64,000 nt of DNA from Paraburkholderia solitsugae (GTDB lineage Bacteria > Pseudomonadota > Gammaproteobacteria > Burkholderiales > Burkholderiaceae): positions 89,391 through 153,390 of the forward strand of contig NZ_WOEY01000115.1 of the NCBI RefSeq assembly GCF_013177695.1. Reading direction: 5' to 3'. Below, piece by piece: positions 8,676-17,369 of this stretch. Under the pieces are notes generated by a model that had not been told where the DNA came from, made no database searches, and was given only the letters and a program-made list of their open reading frames with translations. The translations under genes and the position numbers were made by a program. Every line of letters starts with the position of its first letter. Position 1 is the first letter of the stretch.

Positions 8676-9926
8676 TTACGCCTGATCCAGTTCGAACGCC
8701 TTATGCAGCGCGCGCACGGCGAGTTCCATATACTTCTCGTCGATCAGCACCGAAATCTTGATTTCGGAGGTCGAGATCATCTGGATGTTGATGCCCTCTT
8801 CCGACAGCGTGCGGAACATCGTGCTCGCGATACCCACGTGCGAACGCATGCCGACGCCGACCACCGACACCTTCGACACCTTCGGATCGCCCAGCACCTG
8901 CTCAGCCTGCACGTGGCCCTTCACCTGGCTCGTGAGGATGTCCATGGCGCGCTGATAGTCACCGCGGCCGACCGTGAACGTGAAGGCCGTCTTGCCCTCG
9001 ACGCTCTGGTTCTGGATGATCATGTCGACGTCGATATTCGCGTCCGCCACCGGGCCGAGAATCTGATACGCGATGCCCGGCTTGTCGGGCACACCCATCA
9101 CGGCGATACGAGCTTCGTCACGCTGGAACGCGATGCCCGAGATGACTGCTTTTTCCATGGTCTCGTCTTCTTCAAAAGTAATCAGGGTGCCCGACTTCAT
9201 TTCAGTGTCGAGCGGGATGAGCGGATCGGTCAGGCTCGACAGCACGCGCGTCTTCACCTGATATTTGCCGGCGAATTCCACCGAGCGGATCTGCAGCACC
9301 TTGGAACCCAGGCTTGCCATTTCCAGCATTTCTTCGAACGTCACGCGATCGAGGCGGCGCGCTTCTTCCACCACGCGCGGGTCGGTCGTGTAGACGCCGT
9401 CGACGTCCGTGTAAATCAGGCACTCGTCGGCTTTCAATGCGGCAGCGACGGCGACAGCGGACGTATCCGAACCGCCACGGCCGAGCGTGGTGATGTGGCC
9501 TTCAGGGTCGATACCCTGGAAGCCTGTGATCACCACCACTTTGCCCGCGTCGAGATCGCGCAGCACGCGCTCGCCGTCGATTTCGCTGATGCGTGCTTTC
9601 GTGAACGCGCTATCCGTTTTGACCGGCACTTGCCAGCCGGCATAGCTGACCGCGTCGACGCCGGCTTCCTGCAGCGCGATAGCGAGCAGCCCCGAACTGA
9701 CCTGCTCGCCCGTAGCGGCGATCATGTCGAGTTCGCGCGGGCTCGGCTGACTCGTGATTTCTTTCGCGAGACCGAGCAAGCGGTTGGTTTCGCCGGACAT
9801 TGCCGACGGCACGACGACCATCTTGTGGCCGGCCTTGTGCCATTTCGCGACGCGCTTGGCGACGTTCTTGATGCGCTCGACCGAGCCCATCGAGGTGCCG
9901 CCGTATTTATGTACGATGAGTGCCAT
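8676..9926 (-). CDS. lysC: Aspartate kinase
   Basis: Phosphorylates L-aspartate, the first step towards lysine, threonine, methionine and diaminopimelate. The 416 residues start MALIVHKYGGTSMGS (KxGGTS substrate/ATP motif), continue with the amino-acid-kinase fold (GRGGSDTSAVA, YTDVDGVYTTDPR), and end with two ACT domains, including QNQSVEGKTAFTF and VGVGMRSHVGIASTMF, which normally bind the feedback inhibitors lysine and threonine. It is a monofunctional kinase with no fused homoserine dehydrogenase. It lies downstream of tilS on the same strand with a 389-bp gap, so it probably has its own promoter. Confidence 0.96.
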   Translation of the reverse strand: MALIVHKYGGTSMGSVERIKNVAKRVAKWHKAGHKMVVVPSAMSGETNRLLGLAKEITSQPSPRELDMIAATGEQVSSGLLAIALQEAGVDAVSYAGWQVPVKTDSAFTKARISEIDGERVLRDLDAGKVVVITGFQGIDPEGHITTLGRGGSDTSAVAVAAALKADECLIYTDVDGVYTTDPRVVEEARRLDRVTFEEMLEMASLGSKVLQIRSVEFAGKYQVKTRVLSSLTDPLIPLDTEMKSGTLITFEEDETMEKAVISGIAFQRDEARIAVMGVPDKPGIAYQILGPVADANIDVDMIIQNQSVEGKTAFTFTVGRGDYQRAMDILTSQVKGHVQAEQVLGDPKVSKVSVVGVGMRSHVGIASTMFRTLSEEGINIQMISTSEIKISVLIDEKYMELAVRALHKAFELDQA

Positions 9927-10171
9927 TGTCGTTCTGAACTGGAGGATAAACCGCGCTGGCGCGCTGGAGACGACCGCACAAAAGCACAGGGGCGCAACGT
10001 CTTGTGAACGGCGGCAAAGTGTGTGGCGGCGTAGATGCAGCGCGCGTGCAGCACGCGCGGATTTGCCCGGGAATGATCGCTAGTGGCTTGCTTACCGGAA
10101 ACGACGGATCACGCTCACAAACCGGCAACGGCGACGACAGCGATGTCGAAATCGGGTCGGGCAAACAAGTT

Positions 10172-10200
10172 AAATTACCCGATCGAGCGCAAAAAGACAA
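10172..10200 (-). promoter_or_regulatory. Possible promoter in the tilS-lysC gap
   Basis: The 389-bp stretch 9927-10315 holds no convincing gene. On the minus strand TTGTCT (10195-10200) is 17 bp from TAATTT (10172-10177), a moderate sigma-70 match that would give lysC a leader of about 240 nt. No riboswitch fold was recognised. A short inverted repeat (CTGACC/GGTCAG, 10304-10319) overlaps the tilS stop. Confidence 0.35.
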
Positions 10201-10315
10201 GCCAAAATGCCCGTCGAATGGTCCGTATTACGGGCCGAAAAGGCTTGTCCGGTGCGGTTTTGCGCCCTATTTCGGGGATTCACGGGATAGATAACCCGCC
10301 CGTCTGACCGGTCGG

Positions 10316-11818
10316 TCAGGCGATCAGCAGATCGTCGCGCCAGATGATCCTGATGCACGGTTCGGCCGCATCCACTTGCCCGGGCATCGCCGCGCGGTTC
10401 ACGCCGAGCAAGGGCACGAACAGCAGGTCGTCACCCACATAAAGCAGCGGCACGTCGCGTTTCCATGCGGGAATACCGCGCTCCTGGAACAGATTTTTCA
10501 GCGTGCGGCTCGGGCTGCCTGGTGCGGCGCTGGTGCGCATCCGTTCGCCGCCGCTGCGCGAACGCGCGCTCAACAACCCCCGGCGTAGAACGCTGAGGGG
10601 AACCGTATCGGGATCGTCCGGTGTTGCATCGGCACCGCCAAAGGCATTGCCATCGACATCGGAATCCTCGCCGGCCTCTCCATCCCGATCCGCATCGACC
10701 GCGACAAACACAAAGGTGCCCCGCCATTGCGGCAAACGCCAGATCGCTTCACCCTGCCATGCGAGTTCGCTGGCTGCGCGCTCAGTGAGCGCGGTTTCGT
10801 CGGCGGGTTCGCTGCTATCGCCCGCTTCCCAGTAGACGAGACCGCGATAACTGCGCAACGCCTGCCCTGCATGATCGACCCGCAGGCTATGGCCCTCGCC
10901 TGCCTCGCCGACTTCGCGCAACTGGCGCAAAGCGTCGACAAGACGCGCGGTCGATGCGGCAACGAGACCCAGCGTCCGCATCCAGTAGCGCAGCAGATTG
11001 AGCGCGCGATCGTCGTCGAGGCTGAGCAGCGCGTCATGCGAAAGCGCGCGGCCTTCATCGCGTCCTGCTCCGTCCAGATCGATACGCGCGAGATCGTCGA
11101 GGAGACGCTGCGCCGATGCCGCATGCGCCGCTGTGCGCGCGAGTGCGTCGCGAAAACCAGGAAAGTGGACAGCCAGCGCCGGTGTCACCTCGTGGCGCAA
11201 TGCGTTGCGCGCGTAGCGTAGATCCGCGTTCGATTCGTCGTCGATCCAGCGCAGATCGCGGGTGCTCGCATACTGCTCGAGTTGCGCACGCAACAGATGC
11301 AGTAGAGGTCTCACGCGCACCGCCGCGGCACCCGCGGGCAAATACTCAGGCGCCATCGCCGCAAGACCCGCAAGGCCCGCGCCGCGCAGCAGTTGCAACA
11401 GGACCGTCTCCGCCTGGTCGTCAGCGTGTTGAGCGAGCCATAGCGTGTGAACGCCGTGTGCCGCGCACATTGCGTCCAGCGCGCGATAACGCGCATCGCG
11501 CGCCGCGGCCTCGACACTTATGCCCACGTCGCGTGGCACCTCGACACGCTGCGCCGCGAACTCGACGCCACGTGCCTGCGCAAACACTTTGCAGTGCGCG
11601 AGCCATTCGTCTGCATGAGTGCTCAGACCGTGATGCACATGCACCGCAACACAACGCGACGCACCCGCGACACGCACCGCCGCATCGAGCAGCACAGTCG
11701 AATCGACACCACCACTGAACGCAATCGCAATGCGCGCGCTCGCAGGAAGCACGGACAGCGCCACGCCGACCGCCTCGAGAACGAGGCGGTCGGCGGGCGA
11801 ATCGGCGGTGGGAGTCAC
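10316..11818 (-). CDS. tilS: tRNA(Ile)-lysidine synthase
   Basis: Modifies C34 of the CAU-anticodon tRNA-Ile to lysidine, using ATP and lysine, so that it reads AUA codons. The PP-loop ATPase motif SGGVDS is at residues 35-40, followed by VHVHHGLS and LAQHADDQAETVLLQLLRGAG, all typical of TilS. The C-terminal part, after about residue 400, contains the TilS substrate-binding region (RSRSGGERM, LKNLFQERGIPAWKRDVPLL). At 500 residues it is somewhat longer than the E. coli protein, owing to an acidic low-complexity insert near residue 385. It starts 48 bp downstream of accA on the same strand, suggesting co-transcription. Confidence 0.95.
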   Translation of the reverse strand: MTPTADSPADRLVLEAVGVALSVLPASARIAIAFSGGVDSTVLLDAAVRVAGASRCVAVHVHHGLSTHADEWLAHCKVFAQARGVEFAAQRVEVPRDVGISVEAAARDARYRALDAMCAAHGVHTLWLAQHADDQAETVLLQLLRGAGLAGLAAMAPEYLPAGAAAVRVRPLLHLLRAQLEQYASTRDLRWIDDESNADLRYARNALRHEVTPALAVHFPGFRDALARTAAHAASAQRLLDDLARIDLDGAGRDEGRALSHDALLSLDDDRALNLLRYWMRTLGLVAASTARLVDALRQLREVGEAGEGHSLRVDHAGQALRSYRGLVYWEAGDSSEPADETALTERAASELAWQGEAIWRLPQWRGTFVFVAVDADRDGEAGEDSDVDGNAFGGADATPDDPDTVPLSVLRRGLLSARSRSGGERMRTSAAPGSPSRTLKNLFQERGIPAWKRDVPLLYVGDDLLFVPLLGVNRAAMPGQVDAAEPCIRIIWRDDLLIA

Positions 11819-11866
11819 GTCGCTAGCGCGTCAAGCGCTGAAGGACGAAAGAGAACGCGCGCGGGC

Positions 11867-12838
11867 TTAAACACCCGGCGTCGTTTCCTTGAACTTGCCG
11901 TACGACATCAACCGTTCGAAACGGCGTTGACGCAGGTCGTTGATGCTCATGCCCTGGAACTGGCGCAGCGAGTCGGCGAGCGCACGGCGCAGCATCGCGG
12001 CCATGCCCTTCGGATCGCGATGCGCGCCGCCCAGCGGCTCGTTGACGATCTTGTCGATCAGGCCGAGCGCCTTGAGACGATGCGCGGTCAGGCCGAGCGC
12101 TTCCGCGGCTTCCGGCGCTTTCGCTGCGCTCTTCCACAGGATCGACGCGCAACCTTCCGGCGAAATCACCGAATAGGTCGAGAATTGCAGCATCAACACG
12201 CTGTCGCCGACGGCAATCGCCAGCGCGCCGCCCGAGCCGCCTTCACCGATGATCGTGGCGATCAGCGGCGTCTTGAGTTCAGCCATCACGTACAGATTGC
12301 GGCCGATCGCTTCCGACTGGCCGCGCTCTTCTGCGCCGATACCCGGATAGGCACCCGGCGTATCGATGAACGTGAAGATCGGCAAGCCGAACTTCTCGGC
12401 GAGACGCATCAGGCGTTCGGCCTTGCGATAGCCTTCCGGACGCGGCATGCCGAAGTTGCGCAGCGCGCGCTCCTTGGTGTCGCGGCCCTTCTGATGGCCG
12501 ATCACCATGCAAGCCTGGCCGTTAAAGCGCGCGAGGCCGCCGACGATCGACAGGTCGTCCGCATAATTGCGGTCGCCGTGAAGCTCGTGGAAATCGGTGA
12601 ACAGCTCGCTCACGTAATCGAACGTGTACGGGCGTTGGGGGTGTCGGGCGATCTGCGAAACCTGCCACGGCGTGAGGTTCGCGTACAGATCTTTAGTGAG
12701 CTGTTGACTCTTCTTGGACAGCCGCTCGATTTCTTCCGAAATATCGACGGCCGAATCGTCCTGCACGAAGCGCAATTCTTCGATCTTCGCTTCGAGTTCA
12801 GCGATCGGCTGTTCGAAATCCAGAAAGGTGGTCTTCAT
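11867..12838 (-). CDS. accA: Acetyl-CoA carboxylase carboxyltransferase subunit alpha
   Basis: The alpha half of the carboxyltransferase that moves CO2 from carboxybiotin to acetyl-CoA, making malonyl-CoA for fatty-acid synthesis; it pairs with AccD. The length of 323 residues is normal. Family hallmarks include MKTTFLDFEQPIAELEAKI at the N-terminus, the helical KKSQQLTKDLYANLTPWQ region, FTFIDTPGAYPGIGAEERGQ and GEGGSGGALAIAVGD with the oxyanion glycines. The ATG is preceded by AAGGATTACAACC. Upstream on the minus strand there is TTGACA (12892-12897) and TAGAAT (12872-12877), but only 14 bp apart, so a standard promoter is not convincing there. tilS follows. Confidence 0.97.
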   Translation of the reverse strand: MKTTFLDFEQPIAELEAKIEELRFVQDDSAVDISEEIERLSKKSQQLTKDLYANLTPWQVSQIARHPQRPYTFDYVSELFTDFHELHGDRNYADDLSIVGGLARFNGQACMVIGHQKGRDTKERALRNFGMPRPEGYRKAERLMRLAEKFGLPIFTFIDTPGAYPGIGAEERGQSEAIGRNLYVMAELKTPLIATIIGEGGSGGALAIAVGDSVLMLQFSTYSVISPEGCASILWKSAAKAPEAAEALGLTAHRLKALGLIDKIVNEPLGGAHRDPKGMAAMLRRALADSLRQFQGMSINDLRQRRFERLMSYGKFKETTPGV

Positions 12839-12990
12839 TGGTTGTAATCCTTGGACTTACCGGCAGCGCGTATTCTAACCGCGCTCGCCGATGTCAAAAC
12901 CATCTCGCAACTATCAATTTTTAACAATCGATAGCTTTCGAAATAACATTGCTTCTTATTCTTTTCAAGAAAACGCCGGGCCGCCCCAAG

Positions 12991-13072
12991 TTTTCCGCCC
13001 CGCAGGAAGTCCCCTTGGGGGATTGCCCGCCCCCTCGGGGGGCCTGGTGCGAAGCGCCAGGTTTGGGGGCAC
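12991..13072. repeat. GC-rich intergenic element with tandem palindromes
   Basis: Between accA and the DNA glycosylase lie successive hairpins: CCCCTTGGGG (13011-13020), GCCCCCTCGGGGGGC (13029-13043) and CCTGGTGCG/GCGCCAGG (13043-13061), then a G-run. This layout resembles the short palindromic intergenic elements I associate with 3' ends of genes in Burkholderiales, and it may act as a terminator or transcript stabiliser for the glycosylase gene. Copy number elsewhere cannot be judged from this window. Confidence 0.5.
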
Positions 13073-14134
13073 TTAGTAATCGACCGACAACGGATCGAGA
13101 CTACGCCACATATACCAGGTCGCGACAGTACGCCACGGCTCCCAGTTTGCCGCAACCTCACGCGCTTCACTGCGCGTAACCGGCTCGCCGCTAAAGTAAT
13201 TGATGCTGATCGCGCGGATCAAGCCGAGGTCGTCGAGCGGCAACACGTCCGGGCGCGACAGATTGAAGATCAGGAACATTTCCGCCGTCCAGCGGCCGAT
13301 GCCGCGGATCTGCGTGAGTTCGGCGATCACCGCCTCGTCGTCCATCGAGGTCCACTTGCCGACGTGCAACGCGCCCGACACGAAGTGCTCTGCAAGATCG
13401 AGCACGTATTCGGCCTTGCGCTTCGACAACCCGCACGCGGTCAGCTTGTCCTGACCGAGCTTGATGAACTGCTGCGGCACGAGCTTCGGGCACGCTGCCT
13501 CGACTTTCGCCCAGACTGCTTGCGCGGATGCCACCGAAATCTGCTGCCCGACCACCGAACGCGCGAGCGTGACGAACGGATCGCCACGGCTCAGCAGATG
13601 CACCGGGCCAAACTTCGGAATCAGCTTCTTCAGAATGCGGTCGCGCTTGACGAGGTCCGCGCACGCCTTGTCCCAATATGCCGGACGGGTAACTTCAGGC
13701 GTGAGGTCGCCGATCTGCACCGGCACCGCGAGTTCAGTAGCACCCGCCGCTTCGCCGCCGGCACTCGATGACGCGCGCGTCTTACGGACGACTTCACCTT
13801 CGTGCCCTTCGTGCGTAATGCGCGCGAGTTCCTGCACGTCGCCGGCAAGTTCAGCGGGCAACCCGCCATTACTTTTTGCACGCGGTGCTTTGGCGCGCGT
13901 CGAGACAGGCGCGTGCACCGACGCGCCGTTCAGCGCGCGCTTGGCCGTGGCCTTCTTCGCTACACCCGTCGCTGCACCCACTCCCGTCTTCGCCGCCACC
14001 CCGGCGGTTTTCGACGATGCTTTTTTTACCGCGCTGCTGCCCGCGCGAGCCGACGTACGTGTCGACTTTGCCGCGGCTGCCGCGTTTGTTTGAGACGTGG
14101 CTCGTTTAGCCGGCGTCTTCGTGGCCGTTGCCAT
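13073..14134 (-). CDS. DNA-3-methyladenine glycosylase (AlkA-like, HhH-GPD) with basic N-terminal tail
   Basis: The C-terminal 220 residues are an HhH-GPD base-excision glycosylase of the AlkA type, which removes alkylated bases: DPFVTLARSVVGQQIS near 185-200, the helix-hairpin-helix LTQIRGIGRWTAEMF at 283-297, and LPLDDLGL with the presumed catalytic Asp312. It ends WEPWRTVATWYMWRSL as in AlkA. The first 90 or so residues are unusual: low complexity, rich in Ala, Lys, Thr and Ser (AKRATSQT, AVKKASSKT, GVAKKATAKRA), like histone H1 or the C-terminal tails of bacterial DNA-binding proteins. This tail probably binds DNA non-specifically. The ATG at 14134 gives the full tail. cysS lies immediately upstream. 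Confidence 0.85.
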   Translation of the reverse strand: MATATKTPAKRATSQTNAAAAAKSTRTSARAGSSAVKKASSKTAGVAAKTGVGAATGVAKKATAKRALNGASVHAPVSTRAKAPRAKSNGGLPAELAGDVQELARITHEGHEGEVVRKTRASSSAGGEAAGATELAVPVQIGDLTPEVTRPAYWDKACADLVKRDRILKKLIPKFGPVHLLSRGDPFVTLARSVVGQQISVASAQAVWAKVEAACPKLVPQQFIKLGQDKLTACGLSKRKAEYVLDLAEHFVSGALHVGKWTSMDDEAVIAELTQIRGIGRWTAEMFLIFNLSRPDVLPLDDLGLIRAISINYFSGEPVTRSEAREVAANWEPWRTVATWYMWRSLDPLSVDY

Positions 14135-14181
14135 CCTGCCTCCTGCCTGGCGAGTCGATCAAAGGGAAGCTCGAGGTGCGC

Positions 14182-15579
14182 TCACACGCGCCGCCACTCG
14201 GTCAACCCGCCGGGTTTGTCTTCAAGTGCAACGCCGGCCTCGAGCAATTCGGCCCGGATCCGGTCTGCTGCCGTATAGTCTTTCGCCTGCTTGGCCGCCA
14301 CGCGCGCGGCGATCTTCGCTTCGATCGCCGCGGCGTCGAGCGCGCCTTCCGCGGCGGCGCCCGCAGCCTGCTGCAGGTATGCACGCGGCTCTCGGCCGAG
14401 CAACCCGATCACAGCGCCAAGCGAGCGCAATTGACGGGCCAGCGCGGGGTCGCGCGTGCGGTTTACTTCAGTTGCCAACTCGAACAACACCGACACTGCA
14501 ACCGGCGTGTTGAAGTCGTCGTTCATGGCTGCCCGGAAACGCTGCGCATGCGCTTCGTTCCAGTCAAGCTCCGCGCTGTCGGGTATGACGTCTTTCAGCG
14601 CGGTGTACAAACGTGCGAGGGCATTGCGGGCGTCGTCGATATGCACGTCGCTGTAATTCAACGGCGAACGGTAATGCGCGCGCGCGATAAAAAAGCGCAC
14701 GACCTCGGCATCGTACTGCGCCAATACTTCGCGGATCGTAAAGAAGTTGTTCAACGACTTCGACATCTTCTCATTGTCGATCTGGACGTAGCCGTTGTGC
14801 ATCCAGTAATTGACGAAGGTTTGTCCGGTCGCAGCTTCGCTTTGTGCAATCTCGTTCTCGTGGTGCGGAAACTGCAGATCCTGACCACCGCCGTGAATGT
14901 CGAAATGTTCGCCCAGCAACGTGCAGCCCATGGCCGAGCATTCGATATGCCAGCCCGGGCGGCCACGCCCATATTTCGAATCCCAGCCGGTGTCGGCCGG
15001 CTCGTCCGCCTTGGCCGGCTTCCACAACACGAAGTCGAGCGGGTCCTGCTTCGCGTCATTCGCAGCAACCCGTTCGCCCGCGCGCAGATCTTCAAGCGAC
15101 TTGCCCGACAGCTTGCCGTAGCCCGCGAACTTGCGCACCGCGTAGTTCACGTCGCCGTCGCTCGCCTGATACGCGTAGCCGTTTGCCTCGAGCTGCTCGA
15201 TCATGCCGAGCATCTGCGGGATGAAATCAGTCGCGCGCGGCTCCAGATCGGGCCGCTCGATGCCGAGCGCATCCGCGTCTTCATGCAACGCCTTGATGAA
15301 GCGATCGGTCAGCGATTTGATCGTTTCGCCGTTCTCCACTGCGCGCCGGATGATCTTGTCATCAATGTCCGTGATGTTGCGCACGTAGGTCACGTCGTAA
15401 CCGAGTGTGCGCAACCACCGCTGCACGATGTCGAACACGACCATCACCCGCGCATGACCGACGTGACAATAGTCGTATACGGTCATCCCGCAGACGTACA
15501 TCCGCACGACGCCATCTTGCAGCGGCACGAAAGTTTGCTTGTCACGCGCGAGCGTGTTGTAGATGCGCAGTGATTCCAT
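14182..15579 (-). CDS. cysS: Cysteinyl-tRNA synthetase
   Basis: Charges tRNA-Cys with cysteine. From the ATG at 15579 the protein has 465 residues, the usual size. The class I signature HVGH is at 39-42 and KMSKS at 271-275. Zinc-ligand candidates include Cys30 in MYVCGMTVYDYCHVGHAR, the Cys in WHIECSAM and the His in DLQFPHHENE. The frame extends upstream to 15708, but the extra 43 residues do not look like CysRS and MESLRIYNTL is the family start. It lies 47 bp upstream of the glycosylase gene on the same strand and is divergent from the TPR-cyclophilin genes. Confidence 0.96.
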   Translation of the reverse strand: MESLRIYNTLARDKQTFVPLQDGVVRMYVCGMTVYDYCHVGHARVMVVFDIVQRWLRTLGYDVTYVRNITDIDDKIIRRAVENGETIKSLTDRFIKALHEDADALGIERPDLEPRATDFIPQMLGMIEQLEANGYAYQASDGDVNYAVRKFAGYGKLSGKSLEDLRAGERVAANDAKQDPLDFVLWKPAKADEPADTGWDSKYGRGRPGWHIECSAMGCTLLGEHFDIHGGGQDLQFPHHENEIAQSEAATGQTFVNYWMHNGYVQIDNEKMSKSLNNFFTIREVLAQYDAEVVRFFIARAHYRSPLNYSDVHIDDARNALARLYTALKDVIPDSAELDWNEAHAQRFRAAMNDDFNTPVAVSVLFELATEVNRTRDPALARQLRSLGAVIGLLGREPRAYLQQAAGAAAEGALDAAAIEAKIAARVAAKQAKDYTAADRIRAELLEAGVALEDKPGGLTEWRRV

Positions 15580-15847
15580 AGAGAACGGTGCGTGGGCCGA
15601 AAGAAATCCGCAATGTGTTTCGTGCTGTTTCGTGCATGAGGCCCCCGCGGGAAGACGGCGGGTGCTTCCTGTACTGCCGCTCTGTACTACAAGCACGCAC
15701 AGCAGCAAACCGGTGCACCTGGTGCGGCGGTCAGGCTGCGATCAAGGCGGAGACGACCACGAGTGGCGAAAAGACAGTTTGCGGTTCGACGGAACGCGCA
15801 GACCTTTTGTTAGAATGGGTCGGAGTATAACATCCAGACCCGAGCCT

Positions 15848-16579
15848 ATGAAACCTTCCAGCGGCCGCGCGCGCAGCGCTGCGACCCTCGCCGCGACGGC
15901 ATTCTGCGCCGTCGTCCTCACGGTCTTGCCGGGTTCTGCCGCGTATGCGCAGAAAGCCCCCACGCTACCGCAGGGCCCCGCCGTGCGTGACAATACGCCG
16001 GAGATCGACGCCTCGATTGCGCAGAAGAACTGGCAAGCCGCGCTGACCCAGCTCGACGCGCGCATCGCCTCGAATCCGCATGACGCGCAAGCAAAATTCA
16101 AGCGCGGCACGGTGCTGGCCCATCTGGATCGCGACGACGATGCGATCACCGCGTTCACCGAACTCACGCAACTGTATCCGGAGCTGCCCGAGCCTTATAA
16201 CAACCTGGCGGCGCTCTATGCGAAGCACGGCCGTTATGACGAAGCACGCGCCGCGCTCGAAACCGCGATCAAGGTGAATCCGGGCTACGGTCTCGCGTAC
16301 GAGAATCTCGGCGATCTGTACCTGCGCATGGCCGACGCGGCTTACCGTCGCGCGCAAAGCCTCGGCAAAGCGAGCGCCGCCACCGCGCAGCGCCTCGCCG
16401 ACATCCAGAAGGTCATCTCGCCGCCCAAGAGCACCGCGCCGGTGAAGAAGGTCGCCGCCGCGCCTGCCGAGGCCAGTGCCGCGCGAGAGAGCTCAGACAT
16501 GACACAGACACCGAGCTTCCAGTTCGGCGGCCCAAATGGCTCGCTCGCCATGCCGCCGTACATGGCGCCGTCGAAATAA
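15848..16579 (+). CDS. Periplasmic tetratricopeptide-repeat protein
   Basis: A 243-residue exported protein. The signal peptide spans about residues 1-35 (cleavage after AAYAQ). The mature region has about three to four TPR units, from residue 57 (NWQAALTQLDARIASNPHDA) through LAHLDRDDDAITAFTELTQL and YAKHGRYDEARAALETAIKV to YGLAYENLGDLYLRMADAAY. The tail is Ala/Pro/Lys-rich and ends MPPYMAPSK. TPRs mediate protein-protein contacts. It lies 49 bp upstream of the periplasmic cyclophilin gene, so a role in periplasmic protein folding or assembly is possible but unproven. The RBS before this ATG is weak (CCGAGCCT). Confidence 0.8.
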   Translation: MKPSSGRARSAATLAATAFCAVVLTVLPGSAAYAQKAPTLPQGPAVRDNTPEIDASIAQKNWQAALTQLDARIASNPHDAQAKFKRGTVLAHLDRDDDAITAFTELTQLYPELPEPYNNLAALYAKHGRYDEARAALETAIKVNPGYGLAYENLGDLYLRMADAAYRRAQSLGKASAATAQRLADIQKVISPPKSTAPVKKVAAAPAEASAARESSDMTQTPSFQFGGPNGSLAMPPYMAPSK

Positions 16580-16628
16580 CACCGTCACCGTTTTCGGCAA
16601 CACGTTTTTTCCAACCCTGAGGATCTTC

Positions 16629-17210
16629 ATGAAATGGTTGATGTTGGCGCTCGGCAGCGCCGCCCTGATCGCAAACGCCCCCGCCTTTGCCCAGTCCGGT
16701 TCGCAGGCCGCGCATCCGTCCGTCCTCTTCAAGACCACGGAAGGCGACATCCGCGTCGAGTTGTATCCTGAGAAGGCGCCGAAAACCGTCGCCAATTTCC
16801 TCGACTACGTGAAGTCAGGCCAGTACAGCGGCACGATTTTCCATCGCGTGATTCGCGGCTTCATGATTCAGGGTGGCGGTTATACGCAAAGCTTCGCTGA
16901 GAAGCCCACACGCGCGCCGATTCCGCTCGAAAGCCGTAGCGGTCTGAAGAACACCGCCGGCACGCTCGCCATGGCGCGCACCAGCGATCCGGATTCGGCC
17001 ACCGCGCAGTTCTTCATCAACACGGTGGACAACGCCGGCCTCGACTATCCGAATCCGGACGGCAACGGCTACGCGGTGTTCGGCAAGGTCACGAGCGGCA
17101 TGGACGTCGTGAAGAAGATCGAGGGCACGCCTACCACCACGCGTGGCCCGATGAGCGACGTGCCGCAAAAGCCGATCGTGATTGAGTCGGCTACGGTCGT
17201 CGGCAAGTAA
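16629..17210 (+). CDS. ppiA: Periplasmic peptidyl-prolyl cis-trans isomerase A (cyclophilin)
   Basis: Catalyses cis-trans isomerisation of X-Pro bonds in periplasmic proteins. A 193-residue precursor with a signal peptide (MKWLMLALGS start, cleavage near APAFAQ), then the cyclophilin core: TTEGDIRVELYPEKAPKTV, FHRVIRGFMIQGGGY with the catalytic Arg, MARTSDPDSATAQFFINTVD and AVFGKVTSGMDVV. GAGG lies 6 bp before the ATG at 16629. The next gene, ppiB, encodes a close paralogue without a signal peptide, indicating an old tandem duplication with one copy exported. Confidence 0.94.
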   Translation: MKWLMLALGSAALIANAPAFAQSGSQAAHPSVLFKTTEGDIRVELYPEKAPKTVANFLDYVKSGQYSGTIFHRVIRGFMIQGGGYTQSFAEKPTRAPIPLESRSGLKNTAGTLAMARTSDPDSATAQFFINTVDNAGLDYPNPDGNGYAVFGKVTSGMDVVKKIEGTPTTTRGPMSDVPQKPIVIESATVVGK

Positions 17211-17369
17211 CAGAAGACAAAGCAGCACTGAAACAGCACGAACAGCACTTGGCACCCTGCACAGGAAGTCAGCGCTCAATCCATGCACCCGGCGCGGCCC
17301 GCCGTCATCGCACCTCACATGACGGCCGGCCGTGTCTTTTACCCACCCTGTTCATCAAAGGATTCCATC

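Noticed and set aside
12872..12897. TTGACA plus TAGAAT ahead of accA as a promoter
   Set aside because: The spacer is 14 bp, too short for a standard sigma-70 promoter; kept only as a remark.
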